A stretch of DNA of 64,000 nucleotides from Mycobacterium scrofulaceum (GTDB lineage: Bacteria > Actinomycetota > Actinomycetes > Mycobacteriales > Mycobacteriaceae). Positions 44,011 to 52,709 of the stretch are shown piece after piece; within the stretch, counting starts at the first letter, position 1, and each line of letters starts with the position of its first letter. The stretch covers positions 1 through 64,000 of the forward strand of contig NZ_MVIJ01000017.1 of assembly GCF_002086735.1 (NCBI RefSeq), read 5' to 3'. Position numbers and translations under genes: made by a program. The notes beneath the pieces are model-generated. The model was not told the origin of the DNA, made no database searches, and saw nothing but the letters and a program-made list of their open reading frames with translations.

Positions 44011-45057
44011 TCATTGCAGCACGACGACCATCTTGCCGCCGGCCTCACCCGCTTCCATCACGCGGTGCGCCTCATGTATCTGGTCGAACGAGAAGACGTG
44101 GGACGGCTTGGCCTCCAGCGCGCCCTGCGCCACCTGCCACGCGATTTCTTGCAGGGGGACGTCCGACAGCGGAAAGCCAGGGGTGCCAAAGACGAAGCTG
44201 CCGAAGAAATTCCAGTTGACGCCGCTCGCCATGCGCAGCAGCGGGTTGAAATCCCCGATGGGTGCGAGTCCGCCGAGCCATCCCGCCAGGCAGGCCGTTC
44301 CGCCGCGGCGCAGCAGGTCGAGCGAGTCCAGGATGGTGCTGTTGCCCACCAGGTCCAGGACGGCGTCGACCTGTTTGGCCTCGGCCAGGTGGTCGGCCAG
44401 GTCGCGCCTCTCCAATTCGGTGCGGGATGCGCCGAGTTGCTCCAGCATGGAGAACCGGCCGCGGCTCCGCGCGGTGGCGATGACCGTCGCACCCGCGGCG
44501 ACGGCCAGCTTGAGTGCGGCCTGGCCCAACGACGAAGTTGCGCCGCGCAGCAACAGCGTCTGCCCGGCGGTCAAGCGCAGGTTGCGGAAGAGACACGTCC
44601 AGGCGACCGCGTAACTCTCCGGCAGCGCAGCCAAATCCGACCAGGGCAGGTCGGATTCGATGAGGGCGACGTTCGCCGCGCGCACGCGGGTGTATTGCGC
44701 GTAGCTGCCGTTGACGGTCCGGCCCAATCCGCCCATCAACGCCGCGACCTTGGCGCCCACCGGAAACTCGCCGCCCGGACAGGAGTCGACGACGCCGACG
44801 CATTCGATGCCGCTGACTTCTGCGGCTTCGGCCCATTCCCCCCGGCGCATGTGCAGCTCGGCGTGGTTGACGCCGAAGGCCTTGACTTCGATCACCACTT
44901 CGCCGTTTTTGGGCAGCGGCTTCGGAATGTCGCCGTAGACGAGCCGGTCCACGCCGCCGAAGCCCTCGAGAATGATCGCGCGCATGGTTTCACCGCCGGG
45001 CCGCTCGCGCACCCGTGCGGGCGCGGTGGGCAGCCGCGCTGCATCGGTGGTGGACAT
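44011..45057 (-). CDS. Zinc-independent quinone oxidoreductase-like MDR protein
   Basis: A 348-residue medium-chain reductase of the QOR/zeta-crystallin group: MRAIILEGFGG core start, FGVNHAELHMRRG, and the NADPH motif GATSSLGQAALKLAVAAGATVIATARS. No structural-zinc cysteines. Probably reduces quinones or enones. GGGAGGAG 5-10 nt upstream of the ATG at 45057 supports this start. Two TGGG...CCCA palindromes lie 79-118 bp upstream, and the two TetR genes precede it on the same strand. Confidence 0.9.
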   Translation of the reverse strand: MSTTDAARLPTAPARVRERPGGETMRAIILEGFGGVDRLVYGDIPKPLPKNGEVVIEVKAFGVNHAELHMRRGEWAEAAEVSGIECVGVVDSCPGGEFPVGAKVAALMGGLGRTVNGSYAQYTRVRAANVALIESDLPWSDLAALPESYAVAWTCLFRNLRLTAGQTLLLRGATSSLGQAALKLAVAAGATVIATARSRGRFSMLEQLGASRTELERRDLADHLAEAKQVDAVLDLVGNSTILDSLDLLRRGGTACLAGWLGGLAPIGDFNPLLRMASGVNWNFFGSFVFGTPGFPLSDVPLQEIAWQVAQGALEAKPSHVFSFDQIHEAHRVMEAGEAGGKMVVVLQ

Positions 45058-45135
45058 GTACCGCTCCTCCCAGATGGCTTTCGGGCTTCGAACTCGACGT
45101 GCGGAGCGGAATCGAGGATCTTCCGCGGACGTTAT

Positions 45136-45151
45136 TGGGCTAGCCAACCCA
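45136..45151. promoter_or_regulatory. Palindrome O1 of the TGGG/CCCA family
   Basis: TGGGCTAGCCAACCCA, flanked by T and A. The right half CCAACCCA is the inverse of TGGGTTGG. Upstream of the quinone oxidoreductase gene. Confidence 0.65.
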
Positions 45152-45158
45152 ATCATTA

Positions 45159-45174
45159 TGGGCTAGCCATCCCA
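45159..45174. promoter_or_regulatory. Palindrome O2 of the TGGG/CCCA family
   Basis: TGGGCTAGCCATCCCA, centre 23 bp from O1, upstream of the quinone oxidoreductase gene. Confidence 0.65.
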
Positions 45175-45197
45175 ATCTGTCCAGCGGGTCAGTGGCG

Positions 45198-45872
45198 TCA
45201 CCCGGGTCGGGATGTGCGGCGGCGCCGCGTCGGAGTGGCTCGGCCCTTGCGCGGTTCCGTCGTGAACGAGCGGACGTAGTCGACGGCGGCGTTGACGGCT
45301 GATCGCAGGGGTTCCGGATCGCCGGTGGCGTAGGTCAACATCGCACCGCCCTGGTGTGCGACCACCAGCGATACCGCGAGGTGTCGCGGGTCGGCGTCGG
45401 GGCGCAGATCGCCGCGCCGGCGCATCGCAGCAAGGCCCGTCTCGAACAGCTCGATCCATTGGTCATAGCCCGCCGAGAGGTCCTCATGCATTTCGTCGTC
45501 GGCGTCGATGAGCTCACCCGCCAGGGAGCCGTACACACAGCCGCCTACGCGATATACCGCGTCGATGTCGGCGACGCAGGCGTCGGCCCATGCCCGCAGC
45601 GCGTCGATCGTGTCGAGGTCACCCAGCTCCGGCTGGGTGTGGAAGGCGCGCACGTCGTCGCGGCGGGCGGCGACGACCTGCCGGGTCAGATCGCGTTTGT
45701 CCCGGAAGTAATGGGCGACCTGCGAGCCGCCCACACCCGCCCGGCGCCGGACCTGTTCGACGCTGGTGTTGGCGACGCCACGCTCGAACATCAGCTGCGC
45801 GGCTGCTTGCACGATGCGCGCGCGGGTCGCCAGTCCTTTGCGGGTGAATCGACCCGGGCCGTCGGCGCTCAT
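45198..45872 (-). CDS. TetR-family regulator (first of a pair)
   Basis: A 224-residue TetR protein. HTH at about 15-60: RARIVQAAAQLMFERGVANTSVEQVRRRAGVGGSQVAHYFRDKRDL. The C-terminal domain has VYGSLAGEL and a basic tail (RKGRATPTRRRR). Its start overlaps the stop of the second TetR gene by 4 bp. The GGSQVAHYF recognition helix is close to GSQLAHYF in the neighbour, so both may read the same operator family. Confidence 0.92.
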   Translation of the reverse strand: MSADGPGRFTRKGLATRARIVQAAAQLMFERGVANTSVEQVRRRAGVGGSQVAHYFRDKRDLTRQVVAARRDDVRAFHTQPELGDLDTIDALRAWADACVADIDAVYRVGGCVYGSLAGELIDADDEMHEDLSAGYDQWIELFETGLAAMRRRGDLRPDADPRHLAVSLVVAHQGGAMLTYATGDPEPLRSAVNAAVDYVRSFTTEPRKGRATPTRRRRTSRPG

Positions 45873-46558
45873 GGCGGGGTCGGCAGGCGGCGCCGGGGAC
45901 GCCGGGCGGGTCTGGGAGTCCGCTCGCCGGGATCAGTGGCGAAGCTGCGCAGGTAGTTGACGGCGAAGCGGACGGCGTCGGCGTGGGGCCATTCCGCCCG
46001 GTAGGTGAAGGCCAAGGTGCCGCCGCCCTGATGGGCGGCGACGATGACCATCGCCAACCGCCGCGGGTCGGCGTCGGCGACCAGGGCGCCGTCGTCCTTC
46101 ATGCGCTGGATCGCCGCCTGGAGCAGCTCGACCCACTGCCAGTAGCCGGCGGCCAACGTTTCGCGCGTCGCGTCGTCGGACTTGGCCAGTTGCGCGGCCA
46201 GCGCGTGGTAGGTGGGCGTGCCGAAGAATCCGATGCGCCTGAGATAGCGCATGTTCAGGTCGATCCAGCGCTCGAAGTCGTCGAAGGAAGTCAGGCCCCC
46301 CAGCTTGGGCTGACGGTGAAAGTCGAGCACCACCCCGATCTGGCGCCTCAGGACCGCACGAATCAGAGCGCTCTTGTCGGCGAAATAATGGGCCAGCTGC
46401 GAACCGCTGACCGATGCCGCTCCGCGGACGTTCTCCATGTTCGCCGCGGACAGACCCTCGGTGACGATCAGCTGGGCGGCCGCTTCCACGATGCGATCCC
46501 GGGTGGCACGCCCCTTGGCGGTCAACCGTTGTTCGTCCCGAACATCGGGATGGGCCAT
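45869..46558 (-). CDS. TetR-family regulator (second of a pair)
   Basis: A 229-residue TetR protein. HTH at about 20-65: RDRIVEAAAQLIVTEGLSAANMENVRGAASVSGSQLAHYFADKSAL. The C-terminal domain differs in detail from its neighbour but keeps ADADPR-LA--(V)AHQGG and an FAxxYLRSF end, so the two are paralogues. A TGGG...CCCA palindrome (46592-46607) lies 34 bp before its start, which suggests autoregulation. Confidence 0.92.
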   Translation of the reverse strand: MAHPDVRDEQRLTAKGRATRDRIVEAAAQLIVTEGLSAANMENVRGAASVSGSQLAHYFADKSALIRAVLRRQIGVVLDFHRQPKLGGLTSFDDFERWIDLNMRYLRRIGFFGTPTYHALAAQLAKSDDATRETLAAGYWQWVELLQAAIQRMKDDGALVADADPRRLAMVIVAAHQGGGTLAFTYRAEWPHADAVRFAVNYLRSFATDPGERTPRPARRPRRRLPTPP

Positions 46559-46591
46559 GGCGTCAGGCTAACCCGCGGGCGCCCCGAACTA

Positions 46592-46607
46592 TGGGATATC
46601 CAACCCA
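46592..46607. promoter_or_regulatory. Palindrome O3 of the TGGG/CCCA family
   Basis: TGGGATATCCAACCCA, 34 bp upstream of the first TetR start codon of the pair. Confidence 0.65.
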
Positions 46608-46635
46608 ATGACGACGGCGGCGCCGTCCGACCCGG

Positions 46636-47508
46636 TCAGGGTTCCGTGTCGTCCGCGTCGAGGAAGCCGCGTATCAGCGCGGCTACCTCATCGAGCGCGG
46701 ACTCCAGCAGGAAGTGCCCGCCGTCGAGCAACCGTATCTCGGCGCCGGGCAGGTCGTCGGCGAACGCCTCGGCACCGGCCGGGCCGAAGATCTCGTCACC
46801 GCGGCCCCAGACGGCCAGCAAGGGTACCTGGCTGGCGCGGAAGAATTCGTGCAGGCGCGGGTAGAGCGGCGCGTTGGTTGCGTAGTCCCGCAACAGCTTC
46901 AGCTGGATCAGGTCGTTACCCGGTCGCGAGATGAGCGCGTAGTCGTGGTGCCACGATTCGGGGTCGACGAGGGTCTCGTCGGGAACGCCGGTGACGTATT
47001 GCCACCGGGTGGCATCCAGGGTGAGGAACTGCCGCACCGCGGCTTCGGTCTCGGGTGTTTGTTCGCTTTGGTAGGCGCGCACGATCTTCCAGAAACTGTC
47101 GACGAATCCCGCGTCGTAACCGTTGCCGTTCTGGCTGATGATCGCGGTGATCGCCGACGGCTTACGCAGCGCGAGTCGCCAGCCGATCGGCGCGCCGTAG
47201 TCCTGGACGTACATCGCGTACCTGCCGACGCCGAGCGTGTCCAACAACCCGGCGGTGAGGTCGGTCAGCGCGTCGAAGGTGTAGTCGAACTCGCGCACCG
47301 ACGGGGCGTCGGAAAGCCCGAAACCCAGGTGATCCGGTGCGATGACGTGGTAGCGGTCGGCGAGCGCGGGAAGTAGGTGCCGGAACATGTAGGAGCTGGT
47401 CGGGAATCCGTGCAGCAGGACCAGCGCGGGCGCGTTCGGGTCGCCCGCTTCGCGGAAGAAGAGCCGGTGACCGTCGACCGTGGCGTATCGATGATGGACA
47501 GGCGGCAT
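46636..47508 (-). CDS. Alpha/beta hydrolase, epoxide hydrolase/haloalkane dehalogenase type
   Basis: A 290-residue hydrolase. Oxyanion segment HGFPTSSYM. The nucleophile elbow reads VQDYGAPIG, with Asp as nucleophile, as in epoxide hydrolases and haloalkane dehalogenases. Acid in WGRGDEIFG; His in DGGHFLLES. The ATG at 47508 has GAGGAG upstream and gives the family start. Divergent from the MOSC fusion gene; palindrome O4 lies 67 bp upstream. Confidence 0.9.
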   Translation of the reverse strand: MPPVHHRYATVDGHRLFFREAGDPNAPALVLLHGFPTSSYMFRHLLPALADRYHVIAPDHLGFGLSDAPSVREFDYTFDALTDLTAGLLDTLGVGRYAMYVQDYGAPIGWRLALRKPSAITAIISQNGNGYDAGFVDSFWKIVRAYQSEQTPETEAAVRQFLTLDATRWQYVTGVPDETLVDPESWHHDYALISRPGNDLIQLKLLRDYATNAPLYPRLHEFFRASQVPLLAVWGRGDEIFGPAGAEAFADDLPGAEIRLLDGGHFLLESALDEVAALIRGFLDADDTEP

Positions 47509-47574
47509 GGCGTCACTCCTCGGTCGTCGCCCGGCCAACGCGACGCGTCGGCGGACGTTCCGCTCCCGGATTTT

Positions 47575-47590
47575 TGGGTTGTACAACCCA
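47575..47590. promoter_or_regulatory. Palindrome O4 of the TGGG/CCCA family (perfect)
   Basis: TGGGTTGTACAACCCA is a perfect 16-bp palindrome in the divergent promoter region of the hydrolase and MOSC-fusion genes. Confidence 0.75.
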
Positions 47591-47659
47591 GTATGCACCA
47601 GAATCCCTCGGTGCAACAGTGCCGCCTCGTGTTGCCCTCGGTGGCGCGGCGGCATATTC

Positions 47660-47675
47660 TGGGTCGGCCATCCCA
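47660..47675. promoter_or_regulatory. Palindrome O5 of the TGGG/CCCA family
   Basis: TGGGTCGGCCATCCCA ends 19 bp before the MOSC-fusion ATG, placed to block its transcription or initiation. Confidence 0.65.
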
Positions 47676-47694
47676 CTGGGGTTCCGGAGGTGAC

Positions 47695-49395
47695 ATGGTG
47701 GGCAAGCTGATTTCGGTGAATGTCGGCATGCCCAAGAACGTTCGGTGGCATGACAAGACGGTGTACACGGGGGTGTGGAAGACGCCGGTCGAGGGACCGG
47801 TCATGGCGCGCCGCCTGAACCTCGACGGCGATGGCCAAGGCGACCTCTCCGGTCACGGCGGCGAGCAGCGCGCCGTCATGGTCTACCAGAGCGAGTCCTA
47901 CGACTTCTGGAAAAGCTACCTGGGTCGCGACGACCTTGTGCCCGGTCACTTCGGTGAGAATTTCACGATCGCCGGACTGCCCGACGACGACGTGTGCATC
48001 GGCGACCGGTATCGGATCGGCGAGGCCGAGTTCGAGGTCACCCAACCCCGCGTCACCTGCTTCCGCGTCGGTCTGCGGCTGGACGAACCCCAGATGCCCA
48101 ACCTGCTTGTCTCCCAACGGCGCCCGGGTTTCTATTTTCGGGTGGTCACCGAGGGTCGGGTCCGCGCCGGTGATGACGTCGTGCGTACCCATCGGGGTCG
48201 CCACGAGCTGAGCGTGGCCGACGTCGATGCGCTGCTGTACCTGCCGGACCGCGACCTCGATCGACTCCGCAAGGTCGTCGACGTTCCCGCGCTGAGCCCC
48301 GGCTGGCAGCAGTCGTTCCGGGACATGCTGGAAGCGCAGCGGGAATCGACGCTGCCGGCGGCGCGACCAGCGTGGGAGGGATTCCGTCCATTGCGTGTCA
48401 GCGCGGTGCGCCGGGAGAGCTCACAGGTGATGTCCATCCGGCTGGAGGCCGTCGATCATGCCGCGCTCCCGCCGCCGCTCCCCGGGCAGTACCTGACGGT
48501 GCGAATTCCCGGCGCGGGCGCGCCCCCGCCGCTGCGCAGTTATTCCCTCTCCGCCGATCCCGCCGCCGGGTACTACCGCATCAGCGTCAAACGGGAAGAG
48601 CGGGGTTTGGTGAGCGGGTGGCTGCACGAGCACATCGACGCGGGCTCGGTCATCGAGGCCGCCGCCCCGCGCGGCGAGTTCTACCTCGCCGACGGCGCGG
48701 GCCCGGTCTTGCTGATGTCGGCGGGGATCGGCATCACACCGGTGTTGGCGATGTTGCATGCGCTCGCGTCGGCGCGCAGCGCCCGCGAGATCTGGTGGCT
48801 CCACACCACCCGCAACCGCGAAACGCAGCCATTCGCGGCAGAAGTCGCGCGCTTAGTGGGGTCGCTGCCGCGCGCGCACCAGTCGGTGTTCTACACACAA
48901 ACGCAGGGCCGGTTGGGCCGGCAGGCCATCGCGGCACTGGGCCTGCCGGTCGACTCCATCGCATACCTCTGCGGTCCAACGCAATTCATGGCCGACATGC
49001 GCGTGGCGCTCGCCGCGGAGGGCATCGCCCCTGAGCGAATCCATAGCGAACTCTTCGGCGCGCTGCCGCCGATCAATCCGGGAATCGTCGACGGCGCCCC
49101 CCGCACACCACCGCATCCGCCGGCGGGACTTCCGGGAACGGGTCCGTCGATCACGTTCGCGCGCAGCGGGTTGACGGTGAATTGGTCGTCCCGATTCGGG
49201 AGCATCCTGGAGCTGGCCGAAGCCTGCGACGTGCCCACCCGGTTCTCCTGCCGAAGCGGGGTCTGCCACGTCTGCGTCACCGGCGTCGTCACCGGTCGAG
49301 CCACCTACCGCCAGCAGCCGCTGGAGCCGCCGGAGCAGGGGACGGTGCTCATCTGCTCGGCGGCCCCGGAGACAGATCTGGTGCTCGATGCGTAG
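47695..49395 (+). CDS. MOSC - flavoreductase - [2Fe-2S] ferredoxin fusion
   Basis: A 566-residue three-part protein. Residues ~1-160 are a YiiM-like MOSC domain (GDLSGHGGEQRAVMVY, FGENFTIAG, VTQPRVTCFRVGLR; the Cys is the usual MOSC sulfur-carrying candidate). A helical linker (about 165-225) follows. Then an FNR-type reductase: GQYLTVRIP and LRSYSLSADP bind the flavin, LLMSAGIGITPVLAM binds NAD(P)H, and YLCGPTQFM ends the domain. The C-terminal plant-type ferredoxin has C519, C524, C527 and C554. It may detoxify N-hydroxylated or otherwise reducible compounds using NAD(P)H. GGAGGTGAC just before the ATG supports the start. Confidence 0.93.
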   Translation: MVGKLISVNVGMPKNVRWHDKTVYTGVWKTPVEGPVMARRLNLDGDGQGDLSGHGGEQRAVMVYQSESYDFWKSYLGRDDLVPGHFGENFTIAGLPDDDVCIGDRYRIGEAEFEVTQPRVTCFRVGLRLDEPQMPNLLVSQRRPGFYFRVVTEGRVRAGDDVVRTHRGRHELSVADVDALLYLPDRDLDRLRKVVDVPALSPGWQQSFRDMLEAQRESTLPAARPAWEGFRPLRVSAVRRESSQVMSIRLEAVDHAALPPPLPGQYLTVRIPGAGAPPPLRSYSLSADPAAGYYRISVKREERGLVSGWLHEHIDAGSVIEAAAPRGEFYLADGAGPVLLMSAGIGITPVLAMLHALASARSAREIWWLHTTRNRETQPFAAEVARLVGSLPRAHQSVFYTQTQGRLGRQAIAALGLPVDSIAYLCGPTQFMADMRVALAAEGIAPERIHSELFGALPPINPGIVDGAPRTPPHPPAGLPGTGPSITFARSGLTVNWSSRFGSILELAEACDVPTRFSCRSGVCHVCVTGVVTGRATYRQQPLEPPEQGTVLICSAAPETDLVLDA

Positions 49396-49464
49396 TGACG
49401 ACCCGGTGTGAAGCGGCGATTCGCGCTGGCCGCCCCGTCGGCAGCCACTGGTCGGCAGTCGTTC

Positions 49465-50262
49465 CTAGGAGCTCAGCGGGACCGCCGCCTCCGCGGTGTA
49501 GCACAGGAATGTCAGCGTCTCCTGCAGATATAGCTGCACGGTGTCCGCATCATGGCTGGTGTAGCCGATCGAGACGTCGGTCCCGAGCTGCAGGTCGAAA
49601 TCGCCGCCGCGGGTGGTCAGCACGAACGCCCCGTCGATGGCCGGTGCCCAGATGATGTCTCCGGGCACCAGCCGGTCGATGTGCTCGAGGATCGGATAAC
49701 CATGCTCGGTGGTCTCGCTGACCTTCGTGTAGACGTCCGCGGAGAGCAGCACCGAGTAGGGACCGTCGACGCCGGCGAGGCGCAATTCGGAGATCGCCTG
49801 TGTGATGACATCGGGAATCTCGCGCGGATCGGCCGGCAGGGTCAACGGCTTGTTCGAGCTGGCGGAGCGGATGCCCTCGATCGAGGCGGCGGCGTAGCCC
49901 TCGAAGATCGCCCGGTCCTCCACGAACGCCAGTTTCTTGGCGGCCGCCTTGACCGGGTCCCAGTCGGAGTCCTGCGCGCCACGCTCGACGTTGTCGATCT
50001 CGTACCGCGAGAGGGTGAAGGGGACCCGCAGCCGGACAAGGGGTTTGCTTGCCCGCAGGTGCGCCTCAACGCCGTCGGAAGGTGATGCCACGTCGACCAA
50101 GCGTCCGGTGCTGACCGCTGCGGTGACCGGGCCACCCGGCCCGCTGACGTCGACCACCCGCCGCCCGGCGATATGGCGTTTGAAGGTCCGGGTCGCCTCG
50201 GTTTCGATTTCGTCCCAAGCCGCTTCGGTGACCGGTGCCAGGTCGCGGTAGAGGTTGTTCAT
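49465..50262 (-). CDS. cfp29: Encapsulin nanocompartment shell protein
   Basis: A 265-residue HK97-fold shell protein, the same length as Rv0798c (Cfp29). [20 protein letters not shown] is the encapsulin N-terminus and YLQETLTFLCYTAEAAV the C-terminal strand. Sixty-mer shells encapsulate a peroxidase under oxidative stress. Its start overlaps the DyP stop (ATGA), so shell and cargo are co-translated. Confidence 0.97.
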   Translation of the reverse strand: MNNLYRDLAPVTEAAWDEIETEATRTFKRHIAGRRVVDVSGPGGPVTAAVSTGRLVDVASPSDGVEAHLRASKPLVRLRVPFTLSRYEIDNVERGAQDSDWDPVKAAAKKLAFVEDRAIFEGYAAASIEGIRSASSNKPLTLPADPREIPDVITQAISELRLAGVDGPYSVLLSADVYTKVSETTEHGYPILEHIDRLVPGDIIWAPAIDGAFVLTTRGGDFDLQLGTDVSIGYTSHDADTVQLYLQETLTFLCYTAEAAVPLSS

Positions 50263-51269
50263 GAAGTGGTTCCTTTCAGGCTGCCGATCGAAAGTGAGCC
50301 GTCCTGTGCAACAGACGTTTCCGCCACCGGCGTCGCGGGCAGTGGCGGTGGATCATCGAGAAAGTCAACAGTGGGGGAGAAGAACAAGCCACCGGTGATC
50401 GCGGTCGAGAACTCGAGGATGTGGTCGGTGTTTCCGGGCGGATCCCCGAGGAACATGTTGCGCAGCATCTGTTCGGTCACCCGCGGAGTGCGGGAGTAGC
50501 CGATGAAGTAAGTGCCGTACTCGCTTTTGCCGAGCTCGCCGAACGGCATGTTGTGCCGCACGATCTTCAGCTCGTTGCCGTCGTCGTCGGTGATGACGTT
50601 CAGGGCGATGTGGGAGTTGGCCGGCTTCTCGTCGTCGTCGAGTTCGAGGTTCTCCAGCTTGGTGCGGCCGATCACCAACTCCTGCTCGGTGACCGACAGC
50701 GAGTTCCACGACGACATTTCGTGCAGGTATTTCTGCACGTGCACGTAGCACGAGCCTTCGAATTCGGGGTCCTCGGCGCCGATGGAGGTGGCGCTGACGG
50801 CGATTGGGCCGTCGGGGTTTTCCGTGCCGTCGACGAAGCCCAGCAGGTCGCGGTTGTCGAAATAGCGGAATCCGTGCACCTCGTCGACGACGGTGACGGC
50901 CCCGGCCATCGACCTCAGGATGCGGTCGGCCAATTCGAAACACACGTCCAAGCTCTCGGCCCGGATGTGACACAGCAGATCCCCGGGTGTGGCCGGGGCG
51001 GTGTGCCGCGGGCCCTTCAACTCGACGAACGGATGCAACTCGGCGGGACGCGGCCCGGAAAACAAGCGGTCCCAGGCGTCCGATCCGATGGAGGTGATAG
51101 CCGACAACCGTTTCGGCGGCTCGCGGAAACCGATTGCGCGCACCAGTCCGGAAATGTCGGGCAGCGCGTCGTGCACCGTCGCTTCTCCGCCGTCATTGAT
51201 GGTCAATACCAGGAACACCGCCGCAGGCGTCAACGGCTCGAGGATCGGCTGTGGCTGGACGGGAGGCAC
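50259..51269 (-). CDS. Dye-decolorising peroxidase, encapsulin cargo
   Basis: A 336-residue DyP haem peroxidase (Rv0799c homologue). GXXDG motif in [10 protein letters not shown]; probable proximal His in [33 protein letters not shown] is the conserved distal region. The C-terminal [11 protein letters not shown] is the cargo-loading peptide that docks into the encapsulin shell. The GTG at 51269 gives the length of the M. tuberculosis enzyme. A 57-bp repeat begins 9 bp upstream of this start codon. Confidence 0.95.
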   Translation of the reverse strand: MPPVQPQPILEPLTPAAVFLVLTINDGGEATVHDALPDISGLVRAIGFREPPKRLSAITSIGSDAWDRLFSGPRPAELHPFVELKGPRHTAPATPGDLLCHIRAESLDVCFELADRILRSMAGAVTVVDEVHGFRYFDNRDLLGFVDGTENPDGPIAVSATSIGAEDPEFEGSCYVHVQKYLHEMSSWNSLSVTEQELVIGRTKLENLELDDDEKPANSHIALNVITDDDGNELKIVRHNMPFGELGKSEYGTYFIGYSRTPRVTEQMLRNMFLGDPPGNTDHILEFSTAITGGLFFSPTVDFLDDPPPLPATPVAETSVAQDGSLSIGSLKGTTS

Positions 51270-51278
51270 ATGGGCGAC

Positions 51279-51421
51279 CCTAGCGTGGCGACGGCGAGCG
51301 CCGGAAGGGCGCGAGCGAGGAGGCGCGCAATCGGACCTAGCGTGGCGACGGCGAGCGCCGGAAGGGCGCGAGCGAGGAGGCGCGCAATCGGACCTAGCGT
51401 GGCGACGGCGTGCGCCGGAAG
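51279..51421. repeat. 57-bp tandem repeat (VNTR-like), 2.5 copies
   Basis: Units start with CCTAGCGTGGCGACGG at 51279, 51336 and 51393. The first two are identical over 57 bp; the third is cut after about 29 bp and carries one change (GCGAGC to GCGTGC). It fills the divergent region between the DyP and pepC starts, so copy number may alter both promoters. Confidence 0.9.
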
Positions 51422-51423
51422 CC

Positions 51424-52692
51424 ATGATGATGAACATGTCGGCCAGCGCCGCAGGCCTCTGCGAATTCATTGACGCTTCTCCGTCGCCGTTTCATGTCTG
51501 CGCCACGGTGGCCGCACGGCTGACCGCTGCCGGGTACACCGAACTGAGCGAGGCTAAACGCTGGCCGGACGAACCGGGGCGCTACTTCACGGTGCGGGCC
51601 GGCTCGCTGGTCGCCTGGAACTCCGACGGGCCAGACGGCCCGTTCCGGATCGTCGGCGCACACACCGACAGCCCGAACTTGCGGGTCAAGCAGCATCCGG
51701 ACCGGCTGGTCGCCGGCTGGCGCGTGGTGGCGCTGGAACCGTACGGCGGAGCCTGGCTCAATTCATGGCTGGACCGCGACCTGGGCATCAGCGGACGATT
51801 GTCGGTGCGCGACGGCGCCGGGATCGAGCAGCGGCTGGTGCGGATCGACGACCCGATCCTGCGGGTACCGCAGCTGGCCATTCACCTCGCCGAGGACCGC
51901 AAATCCCTGACCCTGGACCCGCAGCGCCACGTCAACGCGGTCTGGGGCGCCGGCGCCGACGCCGGCGCGTTCGTCGACTTCGTCGCGGAGCGCGCCGGGG
52001 TCGCGCCGGCCACCGTCCTAGCCGCCGACCTGATGACCCACGACCTCACCCCGTCGACGGTGATCGGCGCCGACGCCGACCTGCTCAGCGCTCCCCGGCT
52101 GGACAACCAGGCGAGTTGTTACGCGGGGATGGAGGCCTTGTTGGGGGCCGAGCCGCGGGGCCTTCTGCCGGTGCTGGTGCTCTTCGACCACGAGGAGGTC
52201 GGCTCGTCCTCCGACCGCGGCGCCCAGTCCGACCTGCTGAGCACCGTGCTGGAACGGATCGTGCTCGCGGCGGGCGGCAGCCGGGAAGACTTCCTGCGCC
52301 GGTTGCCCGGATCGCTGCTGGCCTCGGCGGACATGGCGCACGCCACCCACCCCAACTATCCGGATCGGCACGAGCCCGGCCACCTGATCGAGGTCAACGC
52401 CGGGCCGGTGCTCAAAGTGCATCCGAACCTGCGTTACGCCACCGACGGACGTACGGCCGCCGCCTTCGCGCTGGCCTGCCTGCGGGCCGGAGTCGGGCTG
52501 CAGCGCTACGAGCACCGGGCCGACCTGCCGTGTGGGTCGACGATCGGGCCGCTTGCCTCGGCGCGCACCGGCATCCCGACCGTCGACGTGGGCGCCGCGC
52601 AGCTGGCGATGCACTCCGCGCGCGAGTTGATGGGCGCTCATGACGTGACCGCCTACTCCGCGGCGCTGAACGCGTTCCTTTCGCCCGAGTAG
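51424..52692 (+). CDS. pepC: M18-family aspartyl aminopeptidase PepC
   Basis: A ~422-residue M18 metallopeptidase (Rv0800 homologue). Zinc ligands: [12 protein letters not shown] (His), [10 protein letters not shown] (bridging Asp), DHEEVGS (Glu-Glu) and the His in QLAMHSARE. Removes N-terminal acidic residues in the cytoplasm. Three clustered ATGs (51424, 51427, 51430) and another at 51436 precede [12 protein letters not shown]; the exact one is unsure. The start follows the 57-bp repeat directly, with no good ribosome site visible. Confidence 0.94.
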   Translation: MMMNMSASAAGLCEFIDASPSPFHVCATVAARLTAAGYTELSEAKRWPDEPGRYFTVRAGSLVAWNSDGPDGPFRIVGAHTDSPNLRVKQHPDRLVAGWRVVALEPYGGAWLNSWLDRDLGISGRLSVRDGAGIEQRLVRIDDPILRVPQLAIHLAEDRKSLTLDPQRHVNAVWGAGADAGAFVDFVAERAGVAPATVLAADLMTHDLTPSTVIGADADLLSAPRLDNQASCYAGMEALLGAEPRGLLPVLVLFDHEEVGSSSDRGAQSDLLSTVLERIVLAAGGSREDFLRRLPGSLLASADMAHATHPNYPDRHEPGHLIEVNAGPVLKVHPNLRYATDGRTAAAFALACLRAGVGLQRYEHRADLPCGSTIGPLASARTGIPTVDVGAAQLAMHSARELMGAHDVTAYSAALNAFLSPE

Positions 52693-52709
52693 GCGTCAGG
52701 ATCTGCGGA

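Noticed and set aside
51279-51421. Possible CRISPR array
   Set aside because: The 57-bp units are directly adjacent without unique spacers and no cas genes are near.
50989-51423. N-terminal extension of PepC through the 57-bp repeat
   Set aside because: It would place repeats of Arg-rich sequence and antisense DyP codons before the M18 fold; the family starts near [12 protein letters not shown].
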